Source: Alphaproteobacteria bacterium (GTDB lineage: Bacteria; Pseudomonadota; Alphaproteobacteria; UBA8366; Aestuariispiraceae). Taken from it: 64,000 nt of DNA. The DNA lies in contig JASJDC010000010.1 in assembly GCA_030065235.1 (NCBI GenBank), forward strand, positions 80,313-144,312, read 5' to 3'. The translations under genes and the position numbers were made by a program. Below the pieces are notes generated by a model. It made no database searches, was not told where the DNA came from, and saw only the letters and a list, made by a program, of their open reading frames with translations. Below are positions 51,201 through 59,264 of the stretch, one piece after another. Each line of letters starts with the position of its first letter. Position 1 is the stretch's first letter.

Positions 51201-51362
51201 GACAAGGCTCTGGCCCAACAGATGGAGGGTTGGGTCGAAAACTTCTCACTCTACACGGACTCGGCGGTCGAGAACGTGTCGGCCAACCTGACCGCCGCTG
51301 TCGGCGGCGCGAACAAACTGGTCGGCGTCACCGCGCCGAAAAACCAGCACTTGGCGGCGTGA
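48288..51362 (+). CDS. large RTX-like repeat protein, predicted type I secretion substrate
   Basis: This 1024-residue protein begins with a basic segment (MSSVVKKVRRAVRKVVRAASPVKKG) and from about residue 41 consists mainly of 18-residue units of the form (Q/M/L)xGGxGxDxLxGxGxxN. The units run to about residue 670, with an insert near 445-470. A helical insert (about 690-810) follows, then classical GGDGADFLSG-type repeats (about 810-840) and a non-repetitive C-terminus ending KNQHLAA, which probably holds the secretion signal. GGxGxD motifs bind Ca2+ in beta-rolls outside the cell. GGAGG precedes the ATG. No pore-forming or enzymatic domain is seen. The cognate exporter and acyltransferase are just upstream. 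Confidence 0.88.
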   Translation: MSSVVKKVRRAVRKVVRAASPVKKGNSRNNRIRAYLPYNVLYGYGGHDTLEAWGGLNKLYGGTGNDTLRGRGAKNYLYGESGHDRIEGIGAWNHMSGGSGNDTMTGWGAYNAMYGGSGADRLYGRGVKNYLRGDSGADRLEGIGGWNDMRGGTENDTLIGWGAYNAMYGDSGDDALYGRGAANYMHGGSGNDKMEGIGVYNEMRGESGDDVITGIGGVNNAWGGDGNDKLVVVGGVNVMHGGAGNDTLIGAGLGNIQYGDAGDDTLIGGGVGNFQYGGSGYDHLIAAGTGNLQNGDSGNDLLVGGGSANVQNGGAGDDKLVALGQGNFQHGGDGDDVMIGGGTLGNYQNGEAGNDILVGAGALNVQIGGVGDDKLFAGGVGTVQLGEDGEDILVGGGTAFTVQHGGDGDDMIFGAGNLKVQIGGDGDDIVIGGGSGNLQFGDHLWSALPSDLGFDGGLLNQARDKLDGLTGVSGGGDNILVGIGQGNLQVGGSGKDLVFGLGSANIQVSGQGDDLLAAAGVGAVQYADAGDDILVGGGQLTAQFGGDGQDWLIGGAMSVVKSVPLAVNFQYGGDGRDVLIAATPGGAVSAAIDEVDDGEGGRKKQARLKLPKELAINAQLAGDGDDLIVGFGANNIQIGQGGRDVFMAGGSINTYFGGGDDDLILAGNPFSELKDFALDVTGTASTVEEWEKEKADAARAQAYQDARDKGEDFELASVNLGGNFYHGGAGDDALISTSSFLKLSVDGALKDLPGVDQINAARRTIADTVDTLTQPIQDLQDALAALDPTAAIREKIDDLLDIVPPTDLYVGGDGADFLSGNSADDHLIGGGGDDTYLHWMGDGADIVDESGVNDIQSRIGKFGVDIPGLDHLASAGGEDVLELRRLGIFTLDQEDLSFSKSSDGADLEISLGDSSVTVRGMNDVDTQIETLRVANGTAYEEFNLVGAFGAVGSEGFDIADWSVIKGEQSPTDKALAQQMEGWVENFSLYTDSAVENVSANLTAAVGGANKLVGVTAPKNQHLAA
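48441..48926 (+). repeat. three tandem 162-bp (54-residue) higher-order repeats
   Basis: Residues 52-105, 106-159 and 160-213 of the RTX-like protein repeat a 54-residue block made of three distinct 18-residue units. Their asparagine motifs are of WGAYNAMYG, RGxKNYLxG and IGxWNxMxG type. Recent duplication of a three-turn beta-roll module explains the pattern. Confidence 0.85.
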
Positions 51363-51391
51363 GGGAGCGTCCTGCGCCAGTGACGAGGGAT

Positions 51392-51415
51392 CTGGCCGGC
51401 CATCGCGCCGGCCAG
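51392..51415 (+). terminator. hairpin after the RTX-like gene
   Basis: CTGGCCGG (51392-51399) pairs with CCGGCCAG (51408-51415) around an eight-base loop and is followed by GTTTCC. It lies 29 bases after the stop and may end or attenuate the secretion transcript before the crp-like gene. Confidence 0.55.
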
Positions 51416-51493
51416 GTTTCCTATGTCGATGGCCCGCATATTCAGGTAGTGTCATACCGAGGAAGCTGTAATCGCCAGGGGGGCGGCGACGTC

Positions 51494-52201
51494 ATGGATG
51501 TGGGACATGAGGAACGGCGTCGGCTGCTGTCCGCCAACGCCCTGTTCGACGGGTTGGCGGCCGATCAGTTGGACGAAATCCTTGCCGTAACGCGCGAACG
51601 CCGGTTCGCCGACCGTCAGGTGATTTTCCAGAAAGGCGACATGGGCGGCGGTATGCTTCTGGTGGTGCGGGGGCGGATCAAGATCAGCGTTTATTCCGAG
51701 GCCGGTCGCGAGATTGTCTTCGAATTCATCGGACCGGGCCAGTTTCTTGGCGAAATCGCCCTCTTGGACGGGCGGGAACGGACCGCTAATGCGACCGCAG
51801 CCGGCGAATGCCTGGTGCTGGTCATCGAGCGCCAGGCATTTCTCGCGTTGGTCCGGCGGACGCCGGATATCGCGATCAATATGATGGCGGTGCTCTGCCG
51901 GCGCTTGCGCGAGGCGGCGGGATTGGCCGAGAGCATCGCCTTTCTGGAGACCCCGTGTCGCCTGGCCCGGCTTTTGACGACCCTGGCGGCGCGGCATGGC
52001 ACCAAGATCGACAGCGGCGTACGCATCGATATCGACCTGTCGCAGCGGGACCTGGGCAATCTGATCGCCGCCAATCGGGAAAGCGTGAACAGGCAGCTAC
52101 GCGCCTGGACCGCCGAGAACCTGATCGCCACCGAGAATGGAACGATCGTCATCCGCGATCCGACCGCCATGGCCGATATCGGCCAAATCGAGCCGGATTG
52201 A
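51494..52201 (+). CDS. Crp/Fnr-family transcriptional regulator
   Basis: This 235-residue regulator has an N-terminal cyclic-nucleotide-binding beta-roll and a C-terminal winged HTH (LSQRDLGNLIAANRESVNRQLRAW, about 175-200). The phosphate-binding cassette reads FLGEIALLDGRERTANA, which keeps the Glu, Arg and hydroxyl residue that bind cAMP in CRP. The N-terminal cysteine set of FNR is absent, so cAMP sensing is more likely than oxygen sensing. The ATG at 51494 yields the standard length; an in-frame start at 51230 lies inside the RTX-like gene. It may control the adjacent secretion and decarboxylase genes. Confidence 0.88.
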   Translation: MDVGHEERRRLLSANALFDGLAADQLDEILAVTRERRFADRQVIFQKGDMGGGMLLVVRGRIKISVYSEAGREIVFEFIGPGQFLGEIALLDGRERTANATAAGECLVLVIERQAFLALVRRTPDIAINMMAVLCRRLREAAGLAESIAFLETPCRLARLLTTLAARHGTKIDSGVRIDIDLSQRDLGNLIAANRESVNRQLRAWTAENLIATENGTIVIRDPTAMADIGQIEPD

Positions 52202-52234
52202 CCGGCTCGCCGCAATCAATCGAAGGGATGCGCC

Positions 52235-54487
52235 ATGTTCGAGCCAAGAGAGAAGCAGAGCCAAGCGTTCCGCGACACCGCCCAAGGGCTGGGCGCAATG
52301 CAGCGCGACGGTCAACGGTTCGTCGCGCCGATCGGGCAAACGGAAGGGAGTCGCGCCGTCGAGGCATGGTTTCTCGGTCCCAAGGGCGAGAACGGCGATA
52401 TGCTGGAGCGTTTCGTGGTCGACGCGATCCGCGATCAGGTTCATTGGCGACGGAATTTCCATCCTGACGATCCAGTTCAGATCAGCGAGAGAGTCCGGCG
52501 CGACCCACGCTACCTGGAGGCGACGGACCTGTTCCAGGACGCCTATCAGGACCTGATCGCGGCGCTGAAGAAATCGATTCCCTGGTTCAGCATGCGCTAT
52601 CAGGGCCATATGACCGCCGACCCATGCATGCCGGCGGTCGTCGGCTATATCGCCGCCTTGCTCTACAACCCCAACAATGTCGCCTTCGCTGGATCGCCTG
52701 CGACCACCGAATTGGAACGGCATGTCGGCGACGACCTTTGCAAGATGTTGGGATACAAGGTGACGAGCCGCGCGGATCGGCCGGACATCGAGCCCTGGGG
52801 ACACTTGGCCTGCGGCGGCACGGTCGCGAACATCGAGGCGATGTGGTCGGCGCGCAACCTGAAATTCTACCCCATCGCGCTGAAACAGGCCTTGACCTCG
52901 GACCAACGCCTGGAGGCGGGTCGGTTCATCGACATCGAGGCCATCGATGGCGGTCCGTCCCGGCGGTTGATCGACCTCGACCTTTGGGCCTTGTTGAATC
53001 TTCGCGTCGACGCGGTTCTCGACCTGCCCGACCGACTCAAGAGCGAGTATGGGATCGATCAAGACAGGCTTTACGACGCCGTCGCGCCTTTCACGATCGG
53101 GGCGATGGGCGTACTGGATTTCGCGCGTCGGTTCCTCGGCGATCTGCGCGCCGGGCCCGCCGTCTGCGTTCCCGCGACCTGTCACTACAGTTTCAACAAG
53201 GCCGCCGGCCTGCTCGGCGTCGGCGCCGGCAATATGATCAAAATCCCGGTCGACGAGGACGCGCGGCAGGATATCGACCACCTTGAGGCGATGCTGGAGA
53301 AACGCCTGGCGGACCGCGCCCCGGTGATCAGCGTAGTCGGCGTTATGGGATCGACCGAGGAAACCGCCGTCGATCCCTTGCAAAAGATCGTGGCGCTGCG
53401 TGAGAAATTCCGCGAACGCGGTATGGAGTTCACCATTCATGCCGACGCCGCTTGGGGCGGCTATCACGCCTGCCTGTTGGGTCCGCACTATCGCGGAGCG
53501 TTGGGAGCCGAGCCGCCGCTGGACGACCCCGCCCCTCAGATCGGCCTAAGCAACTATGTCGAAACACAGTTCCGGGCCTTGCCTGACGCCGACTCGATCA
53601 CCGTCGATCCGCATAAATCCGGCTATGCGCCTTATCCGGGCGGCGCGCTTTGCTACCGCAACGGTGCAATGCGATTCCAAGTCCTGTATCAGGCTCCCGT
53701 GCTGGGTGAACAAGGCGAGGACGTGGCGCTCGGCGTCTACGGCGTCGAAGGATCAAAACCGGGCGCCGCGGCGGCCGCTACCTATTTGGCGCACCGGGTG
53801 ATCGGGACCGACCAGAACGGCTATGGCCGTATCCTCGGCGCTGCGATGTTCAGCTGCAAAATGCTCTATGCGCATCTGCTTACGCGCTACGGGGACCCAG
53901 ACGGGCCCATTCACTTCGTCCCATTGCCGCGTCTGCCCGCCGAGCGGAAACGCAATCCGGACCCCGCCGAGATCGAGGAGGAGCGCCGGCGCATCCGGGA
54001 GCGCCTGGTCAACAAACCAATCCACGAGATCGTCGCGAACGAGGAGGATTTGGCGTTCCTGAGAGAGATCGGTCCCGATGAGAATGTCCTGACCTACGCC
54101 TTCAACTTCCGGCGCGCCGACGGATCGCTCAACCCGGACCTGGAAACGGCGAACGCGTTTAATAGAGCGATTTTCGAACCGCTGAGCCCGCGGCCGGACA
54201 AAGAAGTCTCGGCCTACCGGTTTATGGTCAGTTCGACCGACCTGACCCTCGACCCCTATGGCGCCCGCTTCATGAACGCCTACAAAAAACGCCTGCTGCA
54301 GAGAGAAGACGCGCCCGGCGACACGGTGATGGTCTTGCGCTCGGTCGTTCTGGACCCCTGGTTGGCCGAGTTTCACGGCGACGGCTCCTTCCTGAAGGTC
54401 ATTGAGAAGGAGCTCGGAAACGCCATTCATGAGGCGCTGCGCAAGGTCGACCCCAAGGCTCCGCGCCCGCTTTCGTCACCGCCCTGA
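52235..54487 (+). CDS. large group II pyridoxal-phosphate-dependent decarboxylase
   Basis: This 750-residue enzyme belongs to the glutamate/tyrosine/aromatic amino-acid decarboxylase family. PLP-binding features are WGHLACGGTVANIEAMWSARN, CHYSFNKAAGLLGVG, HADAAWGGY (His402, Asp404) and the Schiff-base Lys461 in TVDPHKSGYAPY. It resembles the long bacterial tyrosine-decarboxylase type and is well above the 450-500 residues of short GAD/DDC proteins. The C-terminal 250 residues are an extension. The amine product and its link to secretion are unknown. It lies 33 bases after the crp-like gene. Confidence 0.88.
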   Translation: MFEPREKQSQAFRDTAQGLGAMQRDGQRFVAPIGQTEGSRAVEAWFLGPKGENGDMLERFVVDAIRDQVHWRRNFHPDDPVQISERVRRDPRYLEATDLFQDAYQDLIAALKKSIPWFSMRYQGHMTADPCMPAVVGYIAALLYNPNNVAFAGSPATTELERHVGDDLCKMLGYKVTSRADRPDIEPWGHLACGGTVANIEAMWSARNLKFYPIALKQALTSDQRLEAGRFIDIEAIDGGPSRRLIDLDLWALLNLRVDAVLDLPDRLKSEYGIDQDRLYDAVAPFTIGAMGVLDFARRFLGDLRAGPAVCVPATCHYSFNKAAGLLGVGAGNMIKIPVDEDARQDIDHLEAMLEKRLADRAPVISVVGVMGSTEETAVDPLQKIVALREKFRERGMEFTIHADAAWGGYHACLLGPHYRGALGAEPPLDDPAPQIGLSNYVETQFRALPDADSITVDPHKSGYAPYPGGALCYRNGAMRFQVLYQAPVLGEQGEDVALGVYGVEGSKPGAAAAATYLAHRVIGTDQNGYGRILGAAMFSCKMLYAHLLTRYGDPDGPIHFVPLPRLPAERKRNPDPAEIEEERRRIRERLVNKPIHEIVANEEDLAFLREIGPDENVLTYAFNFRRADGSLNPDLETANAFNRAIFEPLSPRPDKEVSAYRFMVSSTDLTLDPYGARFMNAYKKRLLQREDAPGDTVMVLRSVVLDPWLAEFHGDGSFLKVIEKELGNAIHEALRKVDPKAPRPLSSPP

Positions 54488-54507
54488 AACCAACCGAGGA
54501 CCCTCCG

Positions 54508-55461
54508 ATGAGTAACGGACGAACAACCAAATTCTACTTCGCCTGGGATCGCGGCCAGGAAGCCAAACAGGACCTGGCGGACTTCAACGATCGCTATCCG
54601 GCCTTGTTCGAGTTGCGCCGGCAGGAATGGCCCGCCTTGGAAGTCCTGGCGAGCGAACCGGATCAATCCATCGGCGGATTCATTGACCGCCTGATCCTGG
54701 GCGACTTCCAGCCCGCATGCGGTGTGATTGGCGAACAAACCGGCATTGACCCCCAGATCATTGAGCGGGTTGACAAGGAGGGGCGCGAGACGCCCCTCGA
54801 CGCCGCTGTCTTCGATGAGGCCGATCTCGTCATCATTGTCAGTCTGGACCATGGCCAGAAGCCGGACGCAGATGAATTAGCGGCGGCGGCGGCGTTCCTG
54901 AAACGCTCGGACGCGCGGCTCGTCGTCTCGCTGCATCATAGCCTCGGCCTGTCGGATGACCCGATCCTGCAGGAGATCGAGCGCCGGCACCATGGCGACC
55001 TGCTGACCCCGCCCCGAGACGATATCGGCGGCTTCGGCCGAGCGCTGCTCGCCGGTCTCGGACTGCCGGTCGTCAATCGCTATGGACTCGCCCCGGCCGC
55101 GGTCGGCGACGGCGCCCCGGCGACGCTGGTGAAAGCGACCGATCTTCCTAGCGCGGACATCCTTGAGGGCGTCGAGACCTTCAACCTGCACCCGCATCTG
55201 CCGCATTTCCAAATCCAGCCGGCGGCTGCGCGCCAGATTGATGTCTTGGCGAAACAGTATTTCAGGACCGCCTCAGATCAGCCGCACCCGTTCCAATTAA
55301 GCGCCGAAGGTCGTTCGGGCCTTTTCAACGCCTTTCTGCGCGCGCGGGGCGACGCGGCGCGGCCAGGCGAGGTGCTCATCTGCGACGCCACCCTGTGGAG
55401 CCCGAGTTTCGGCGGCGAAGCGAGCCTAAAACGGTTATGGCAGAACCTGGCCCAGCGGTAG
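54508..55461 (+). CDS. unrecognised protein following the PLP decarboxylase
   Basis: This 317-residue soluble-looking protein begins MSNGRTTKFYFAWDRGQEA and has GAGGA-type translation signals (GAGGACC) upstream. No signal peptide, membrane segment or known motif is visible. A central segment FDEADLVIIVSLDHGQKPDADELAAAAAFLKRSDARLVVSLHHS looks like an alternating beta/alpha Rossmann-like core. It is 20 bases after the decarboxylase gene and very likely cotranscribed. Its 3' end overlaps the convergent cyclase gene by 27 bases. No function can be assigned. Confidence 0.6.
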   Translation: MSNGRTTKFYFAWDRGQEAKQDLADFNDRYPALFELRRQEWPALEVLASEPDQSIGGFIDRLILGDFQPACGVIGEQTGIDPQIIERVDKEGRETPLDAAVFDEADLVIIVSLDHGQKPDADELAAAAAFLKRSDARLVVSLHHSLGLSDDPILQEIERRHHGDLLTPPRDDIGGFGRALLAGLGLPVVNRYGLAPAAVGDGAPATLVKATDLPSADILEGVETFNLHPHLPHFQIQPAAARQIDVLAKQYFRTASDQPHPFQLSAEGRSGLFNAFLRARGDAARPGEVLICDATLWSPSFGGEASLKRLWQNLAQR

Positions 55462-58400
55462 GCCGGCGATGGCCCGCTCGAGCGGCGCCAGGATCGCGGC
55501 CAGGCGCTGCCGCCGCGCCTCTTCGGCCAAACGCTTGAGCTCCGGCGCTTGAGACGCGTCCGGCCCATCGCGACCATAGGAAGCGAGGGCGGCGCCCCAA
55601 TCGGCGCGGAAGGTCGCCCAGGGGGTCGGCTCGTCCGCGGTATAGATCCGCAGCGCCGTCGCGCGCTGTTCCGCCTCCGTCCAATCGCCCCGGGTCAGGG
55701 CGCTGGCCAGGGCGGTCTGATGGAACCAATAATGGTTGTGGCTGAGCGACCCCGCCGCCAATAGCGATTCGCCCTCTTGCAGCCCGCGCGCGCGCGCCGC
55801 CGGATCTGGAACGAGCAGCGCATGGGTCGCCAGAACCCAGGGGCCGGCGAACTCCATGCCGCTCGACCGCGCGCGTGTGAGCGCCTGATCCAGCAACCGT
55901 CTGGCCGACGCGGCGTCGCCTTGCGCCAGGTCCATGCGCGCGAGGTTGGTCAGGATCACGGGCTCGAAGCGTCGGGCCTTGATTTCACGGGCCAGCGACA
56001 GGGCCTTTTCCGCTTCTTCGCGCCCGGCATCATACGCCCCCCGGGAGATGTAGACGAGGGTGGCGGTCAGTCTGGCGATGATCTCGGCGCGCCGCTCGCC
56101 AACCTGGACCGAGGCTTCGGCGGCGCTCAAGGAGTCCGACAAGGACCGGTCCAACTCATTCAGGTAGAACCGAGTGGTGCCGGTCATGAACCGGTTCGCC
56201 GCTTCGATCCGGCGGAAGCCGTGCCGCGCGCACAAGGCGAGGCAATCCTCGAAATGCCGCAACGCTGTCGCCATCCGCCCGGTCGCGTAGTGCGCGTCGC
56301 CAAGCCCGCTCAAGGCGAAGGCCCGCTGCTCCGCCAGCCCGGCCGCCTGCGCATGCTCCAGCGCCAGACGGTGTTCGGCCATGCAGGCCTCCAGCGCGCC
56401 GGTCGCATAAAGCAGGCCGCCGCGATTGTGGTGCAACTGGACCCTTTCCAATGCAGTGGCCCCGTGATCCGCCAGCGGCGCCGCCTGATCGAGCGCCGCC
56501 AGCGCTTCGGGAATTCGATCGCACTGACGCATGGCCGCCGCCATGCCGATCAGGGCGCGGACGCGATCCCGGTCTGTCTGGCACAGCGTCAACGCCTTTT
56601 GAAATGCGTCGATGGAGTCGGAAAACCGGCCGAGGTCCCGCAGTAGCTTCGCCTTGGCCAACGTCAATTCGCAGGGACCGATGCTTTGCCGCTCAAGCTC
56701 CAAGGCGCGGTCAGCCAGATCCAAAGCGCGCTCCGATTGATACTGCCGTTCGAGATCGAGAATCGCGGCGAGATAAGCTTCGGCGGCGCCGCGATCCTCG
56801 GCCTTGGCTAAATGTTCGGCGTGCAGGGCCGCGTCGCGGTCCGCGAACCAGGCGGCGGCCTTGTGATGCAGATCCTGGCGCACCCGCTTCAGCAAAGAGA
56901 GGTAAATTCCCTCGCGGATCAATGCATGGTTGAACAGATAGGCGTCGCCGTCCGGCCGAACCAGATCATGGCCGACCAACAGGCCGTCGTCGACGACGTC
57001 CCCGGTCAACTGCGCCAATAGGTCAAGACCGAACCGCTGACCGATGACGGACGCCGCCTGCAACGCCCTCTTGTCTTGATTGGGCAACCGGTCGAGCCGC
57101 GCCTGCACAACGCTCTGGATCGAGGCGGGCAGCGAGGACAGGCCTCTTTCCGTTACATCACGCAGGAGTTGCTCGAGAAATAAGGGATTGCCGTTGGCGC
57201 GGCTGACGCAATCGGCGATGATATCGGCGCCGGCGCCAAAAGACTGTCGCGCCATTTCGGTGGCTTCTTCGGGCCGCAACGGCGTCAAGTCCATGGTCAG
57301 GCTTAGTGCGCCGCCCGCGGCGTGGCGCCAGGTCGAGTCCAGCGGATCGGCGTCCGAACGAGAACTGAGGACCAGGATCGCCGGAGCCTCGACCGCCGCC
57401 GCGGCGATCGCCGCAAGGTGCGCCAGCGTCGTCGGATCGGCCCAATGTACATCCTCAACGATCATGAGCCGCGGTTGGCGCGCGCAGCGCTCCGAAACGG
57501 CATCCGCCAACACGGCGTGCTGACCGCGCAACCGCGCGCCGATCGACATCGCGTCATAGAGCGCCCGCGCATCCGCATCAAGCGGCAGGTCGAGCAGGTC
57601 ATACAGGAAGGCCCGGCGCTCGGCCGAGACGGCCCCGGTTTCAATCGCCTGTTCGACCGCCGGCGCCAAATCGCTTCCGTCCTGGACAAGCGGCAGGTCT
57701 AGCAGGCTTCGGAGCAGCAGGCCTATCGCGTCATCGCCGCGCTTCACGCCGAAATCGAACACTTGGACGCGATGGCTCAAGAATCCGCCAGCCTTGGCGA
57801 TCGCTGAGAATTCCTCGACCAGCCGGCTTTTGCCAATGCCGGCGTCGCCGCGCACATAAATCGGCTGGCCGCGTCGAGTCCTCAGCGTCGCACCCAAGGC
57901 CGCTTGGAACAGGTCGCGTTCGCTGCGGCGGCCGACAAAGGCGCTCGACGGCGGCCGCTCTGTCGGCCGTTTCAGACCCAGAAGGCGCCAAGCGGTCACC
58001 GGGCCCGACAACCCCTTGACCGAAACCTCGCCGACCAGCGCACAGTCGAGCCGACCGCCGGCCATGAGATGAACGGCGTCGGAGACGATGATCTCGCCCG
58101 GATTGGCCATGCTTTCCAGGCGCGACGCCAGATTCGCGGCGATTCCGGTGATCAGATACTCCGGCATATCGCCGCTATGGGCGCCCTTTTCGACCACGAC
58201 TTCACCGCTGGCGACGCCAATCCGCAGCGCCAGCGGCAGACCCACCCGGCGGCCCATGGCGTCAATAGCGCGATTGAAATCCAAGGCGGCCCGGGCCGCG
58301 CGTTCGGGATCGTCGGTATGGGCGATCACGGCGCCGAAGGCCGCCATGACCAGATCGCCGTGATGCTTGATCACGGTGCCGCCATAGCCAAGCACGATCG

Positions 58401-58632
58401 CGTCCAGTTCCTGGAACAACGCGCCCATCAGACCATGCATTTCTTCCGGATCGCGTTCGCTGGTGATGCGCGTATAGTCACAGAGATCGGCGAAGAGAAG
58501 CGTGACCTGCCGTCGCTCGCCCGGCTGTTCAACCGGCGGCGCGGCTGGTCGAACCACCGGCGTCCCGCAAGCGGCGCAGAACCGCGCGCCGGGCGTCAGC
58601 TCGGTTCCGCATGCCGTGCAAAAACTCACCAC
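55435..58632 (-). CDS. class III adenylate cyclase with AAA ATPase and TPR domains
   Basis: This 1065-residue signalling protein begins with a zinc-ribbon (CTACGTELTPGARFCAACG). The class III nucleotidyl cyclase domain (about 35-200) carries the metal-binding Asp residues in LFADLCDYT and HHGDLVMAAFG. A STAND-like AAA module follows, with Walker A GDAGIGKSR and Walker B LMIVEDVHWADP, and the C-terminal half is helical TPR. Cyclase-AAA-TPR proteins of this kind are frequent in alphaproteobacteria and have no assigned ligands. A cAMP-type Crp regulator is encoded only 3 kb away. Confidence 0.87.
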   Translation of the reverse strand: MVSFCTACGTELTPGARFCAACGTPVVRPAAPPVEQPGERRQVTLLFADLCDYTRITSERDPEEMHGLMGALFQELDAIVLGYGGTVIKHHGDLVMAAFGAVIAHTDDPERAARAALDFNRAIDAMGRRVGLPLALRIGVASGEVVVEKGAHSGDMPEYLITGIAANLASRLESMANPGEIIVSDAVHLMAGGRLDCALVGEVSVKGLSGPVTAWRLLGLKRPTERPPSSAFVGRRSERDLFQAALGATLRTRRGQPIYVRGDAGIGKSRLVEEFSAIAKAGGFLSHRVQVFDFGVKRGDDAIGLLLRSLLDLPLVQDGSDLAPAVEQAIETGAVSAERRAFLYDLLDLPLDADARALYDAMSIGARLRGQHAVLADAVSERCARQPRLMIVEDVHWADPTTLAHLAAIAAAAVEAPAILVLSSRSDADPLDSTWRHAAGGALSLTMDLTPLRPEEATEMARQSFGAGADIIADCVSRANGNPLFLEQLLRDVTERGLSSLPASIQSVVQARLDRLPNQDKRALQAASVIGQRFGLDLLAQLTGDVVDDGLLVGHDLVRPDGDAYLFNHALIREGIYLSLLKRVRQDLHHKAAAWFADRDAALHAEHLAKAEDRGAAEAYLAAILDLERQYQSERALDLADRALELERQSIGPCELTLAKAKLLRDLGRFSDSIDAFQKALTLCQTDRDRVRALIGMAAAMRQCDRIPEALAALDQAAPLADHGATALERVQLHHNRGGLLYATGALEACMAEHRLALEHAQAAGLAEQRAFALSGLGDAHYATGRMATALRHFEDCLALCARHGFRRIEAANRFMTGTTRFYLNELDRSLSDSLSAAEASVQVGERRAEIIARLTATLVYISRGAYDAGREEAEKALSLAREIKARRFEPVILTNLARMDLAQGDAASARRLLDQALTRARSSGMEFAGPWVLATHALLVPDPAARARGLQEGESLLAAGSLSHNHYWFHQTALASALTRGDWTEAEQRATALRIYTADEPTPWATFRADWGAALASYGRDGPDASQAPELKRLAEEARRQRLAAILAPLERAIAGLPLGQVLP

Positions 58633-58658
58633 CGTCTCCTCCCCAAAACCCGCGCCGG

Positions 58659-59264
58659 TTATAGTCCAACAGGTCCCTTGGGAGAAAGGGCCCGCGCGTC
58701 ATCCACTCCTACCGCCTTCAGCAGGCTTTTTCGGAACGATGGCAAGGCGCCGTCATTCTGGATCACGGCGTCGGCGATTCCCGCCGCGACAGGCGTCAAT
58801 CCGAATTGCGCCTCTACGGCGTCGAACAATTCCAGCGCCTCCGGCGAGAGGGCGGCGCCGGCGCGGCCTCTCGCCGCCAATCGGGTCAATCGAACCGCGT
58901 CAGGCGCTTCGATGGCGAGGATTTGCAATCGCACATTCGGCCGGACCCGCTTGGTCAAATATCCGACCTCTTCCCGCGTCCGCAACCCGGTGACAATCGC
59001 GCAGGGCGCCGGATCAGAAAGCATCTTTCGGTGTATCCGCTCGGCGACGGAAGCCATGCCGTTCGCCTGCAAGAAGGCCAGGGCGGCGGCGGAATCCAGA
59101 GCCGATACGCCCCTCTCCGCCGCCAATTCTTGAAAAGCGGCGCTGGCCTCATAGACAGCGCCCCCCAGGCGTTCAGCGAGAAAGGCGCCCGCCGTCGTCT
59201 TGCCGACCCCGCTTCGGCCGATAATCAGGATCAGGCGCTCCAGCGTCCCGGACCCATCACCCAT
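58659..59264 (-). CDS. small P-loop kinase (UPF0200/dephospho-CoA-kinase-like)
   Basis: This 201-residue protein has a Walker A GRSGVGKTT at residues 16-24 and the segment CAIVTGLRTREEVGYLTKRVRP, which resembles the archaeal UPF0200 nucleotide-kinase-like family. A basic lid-like region (TRLAARGRAG) follows. Its gene overlaps the end of the upstream GHMP gene by eight bases, so the two are coupled. A kinase for a nucleotide or sugar phosphate made by its partner is a reasonable guess only. Confidence 0.65.
   Translation of the reverse strand: MGDGSGTLERLILIIGRSGVGKTTAGAFLAERLGGAVYEASAAFQELAAERGVSALDSAAALAFLQANGMASVAERIHRKMLSDPAPCAIVTGLRTREEVGYLTKRVRPNVRLQILAIEAPDAVRLTRLAARGRAGAALSPEALELFDAVEAQFGLTPVAAGIADAVIQNDGALPSFRKSLLKAVGVDDARALSPKGPVGL

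Noticed and set aside
49613..51218. Minus-strand frames opposite the C-terminal half of the RTX gene
   Set aside because: They are shadows of the plus-strand repeat coding sequence.
52097..53488. 463-codon minus-strand frame over the PLP decarboxylase
   Set aside because: The plus strand carries the intact PLP motifs; the minus product has no family features.
57904..59133. 409-codon plus-strand frame over the cyclase and kinase genes
   Set aside because: It is antisense to the cyclase catalytic domain and the kinase P-loop; shadow composition.
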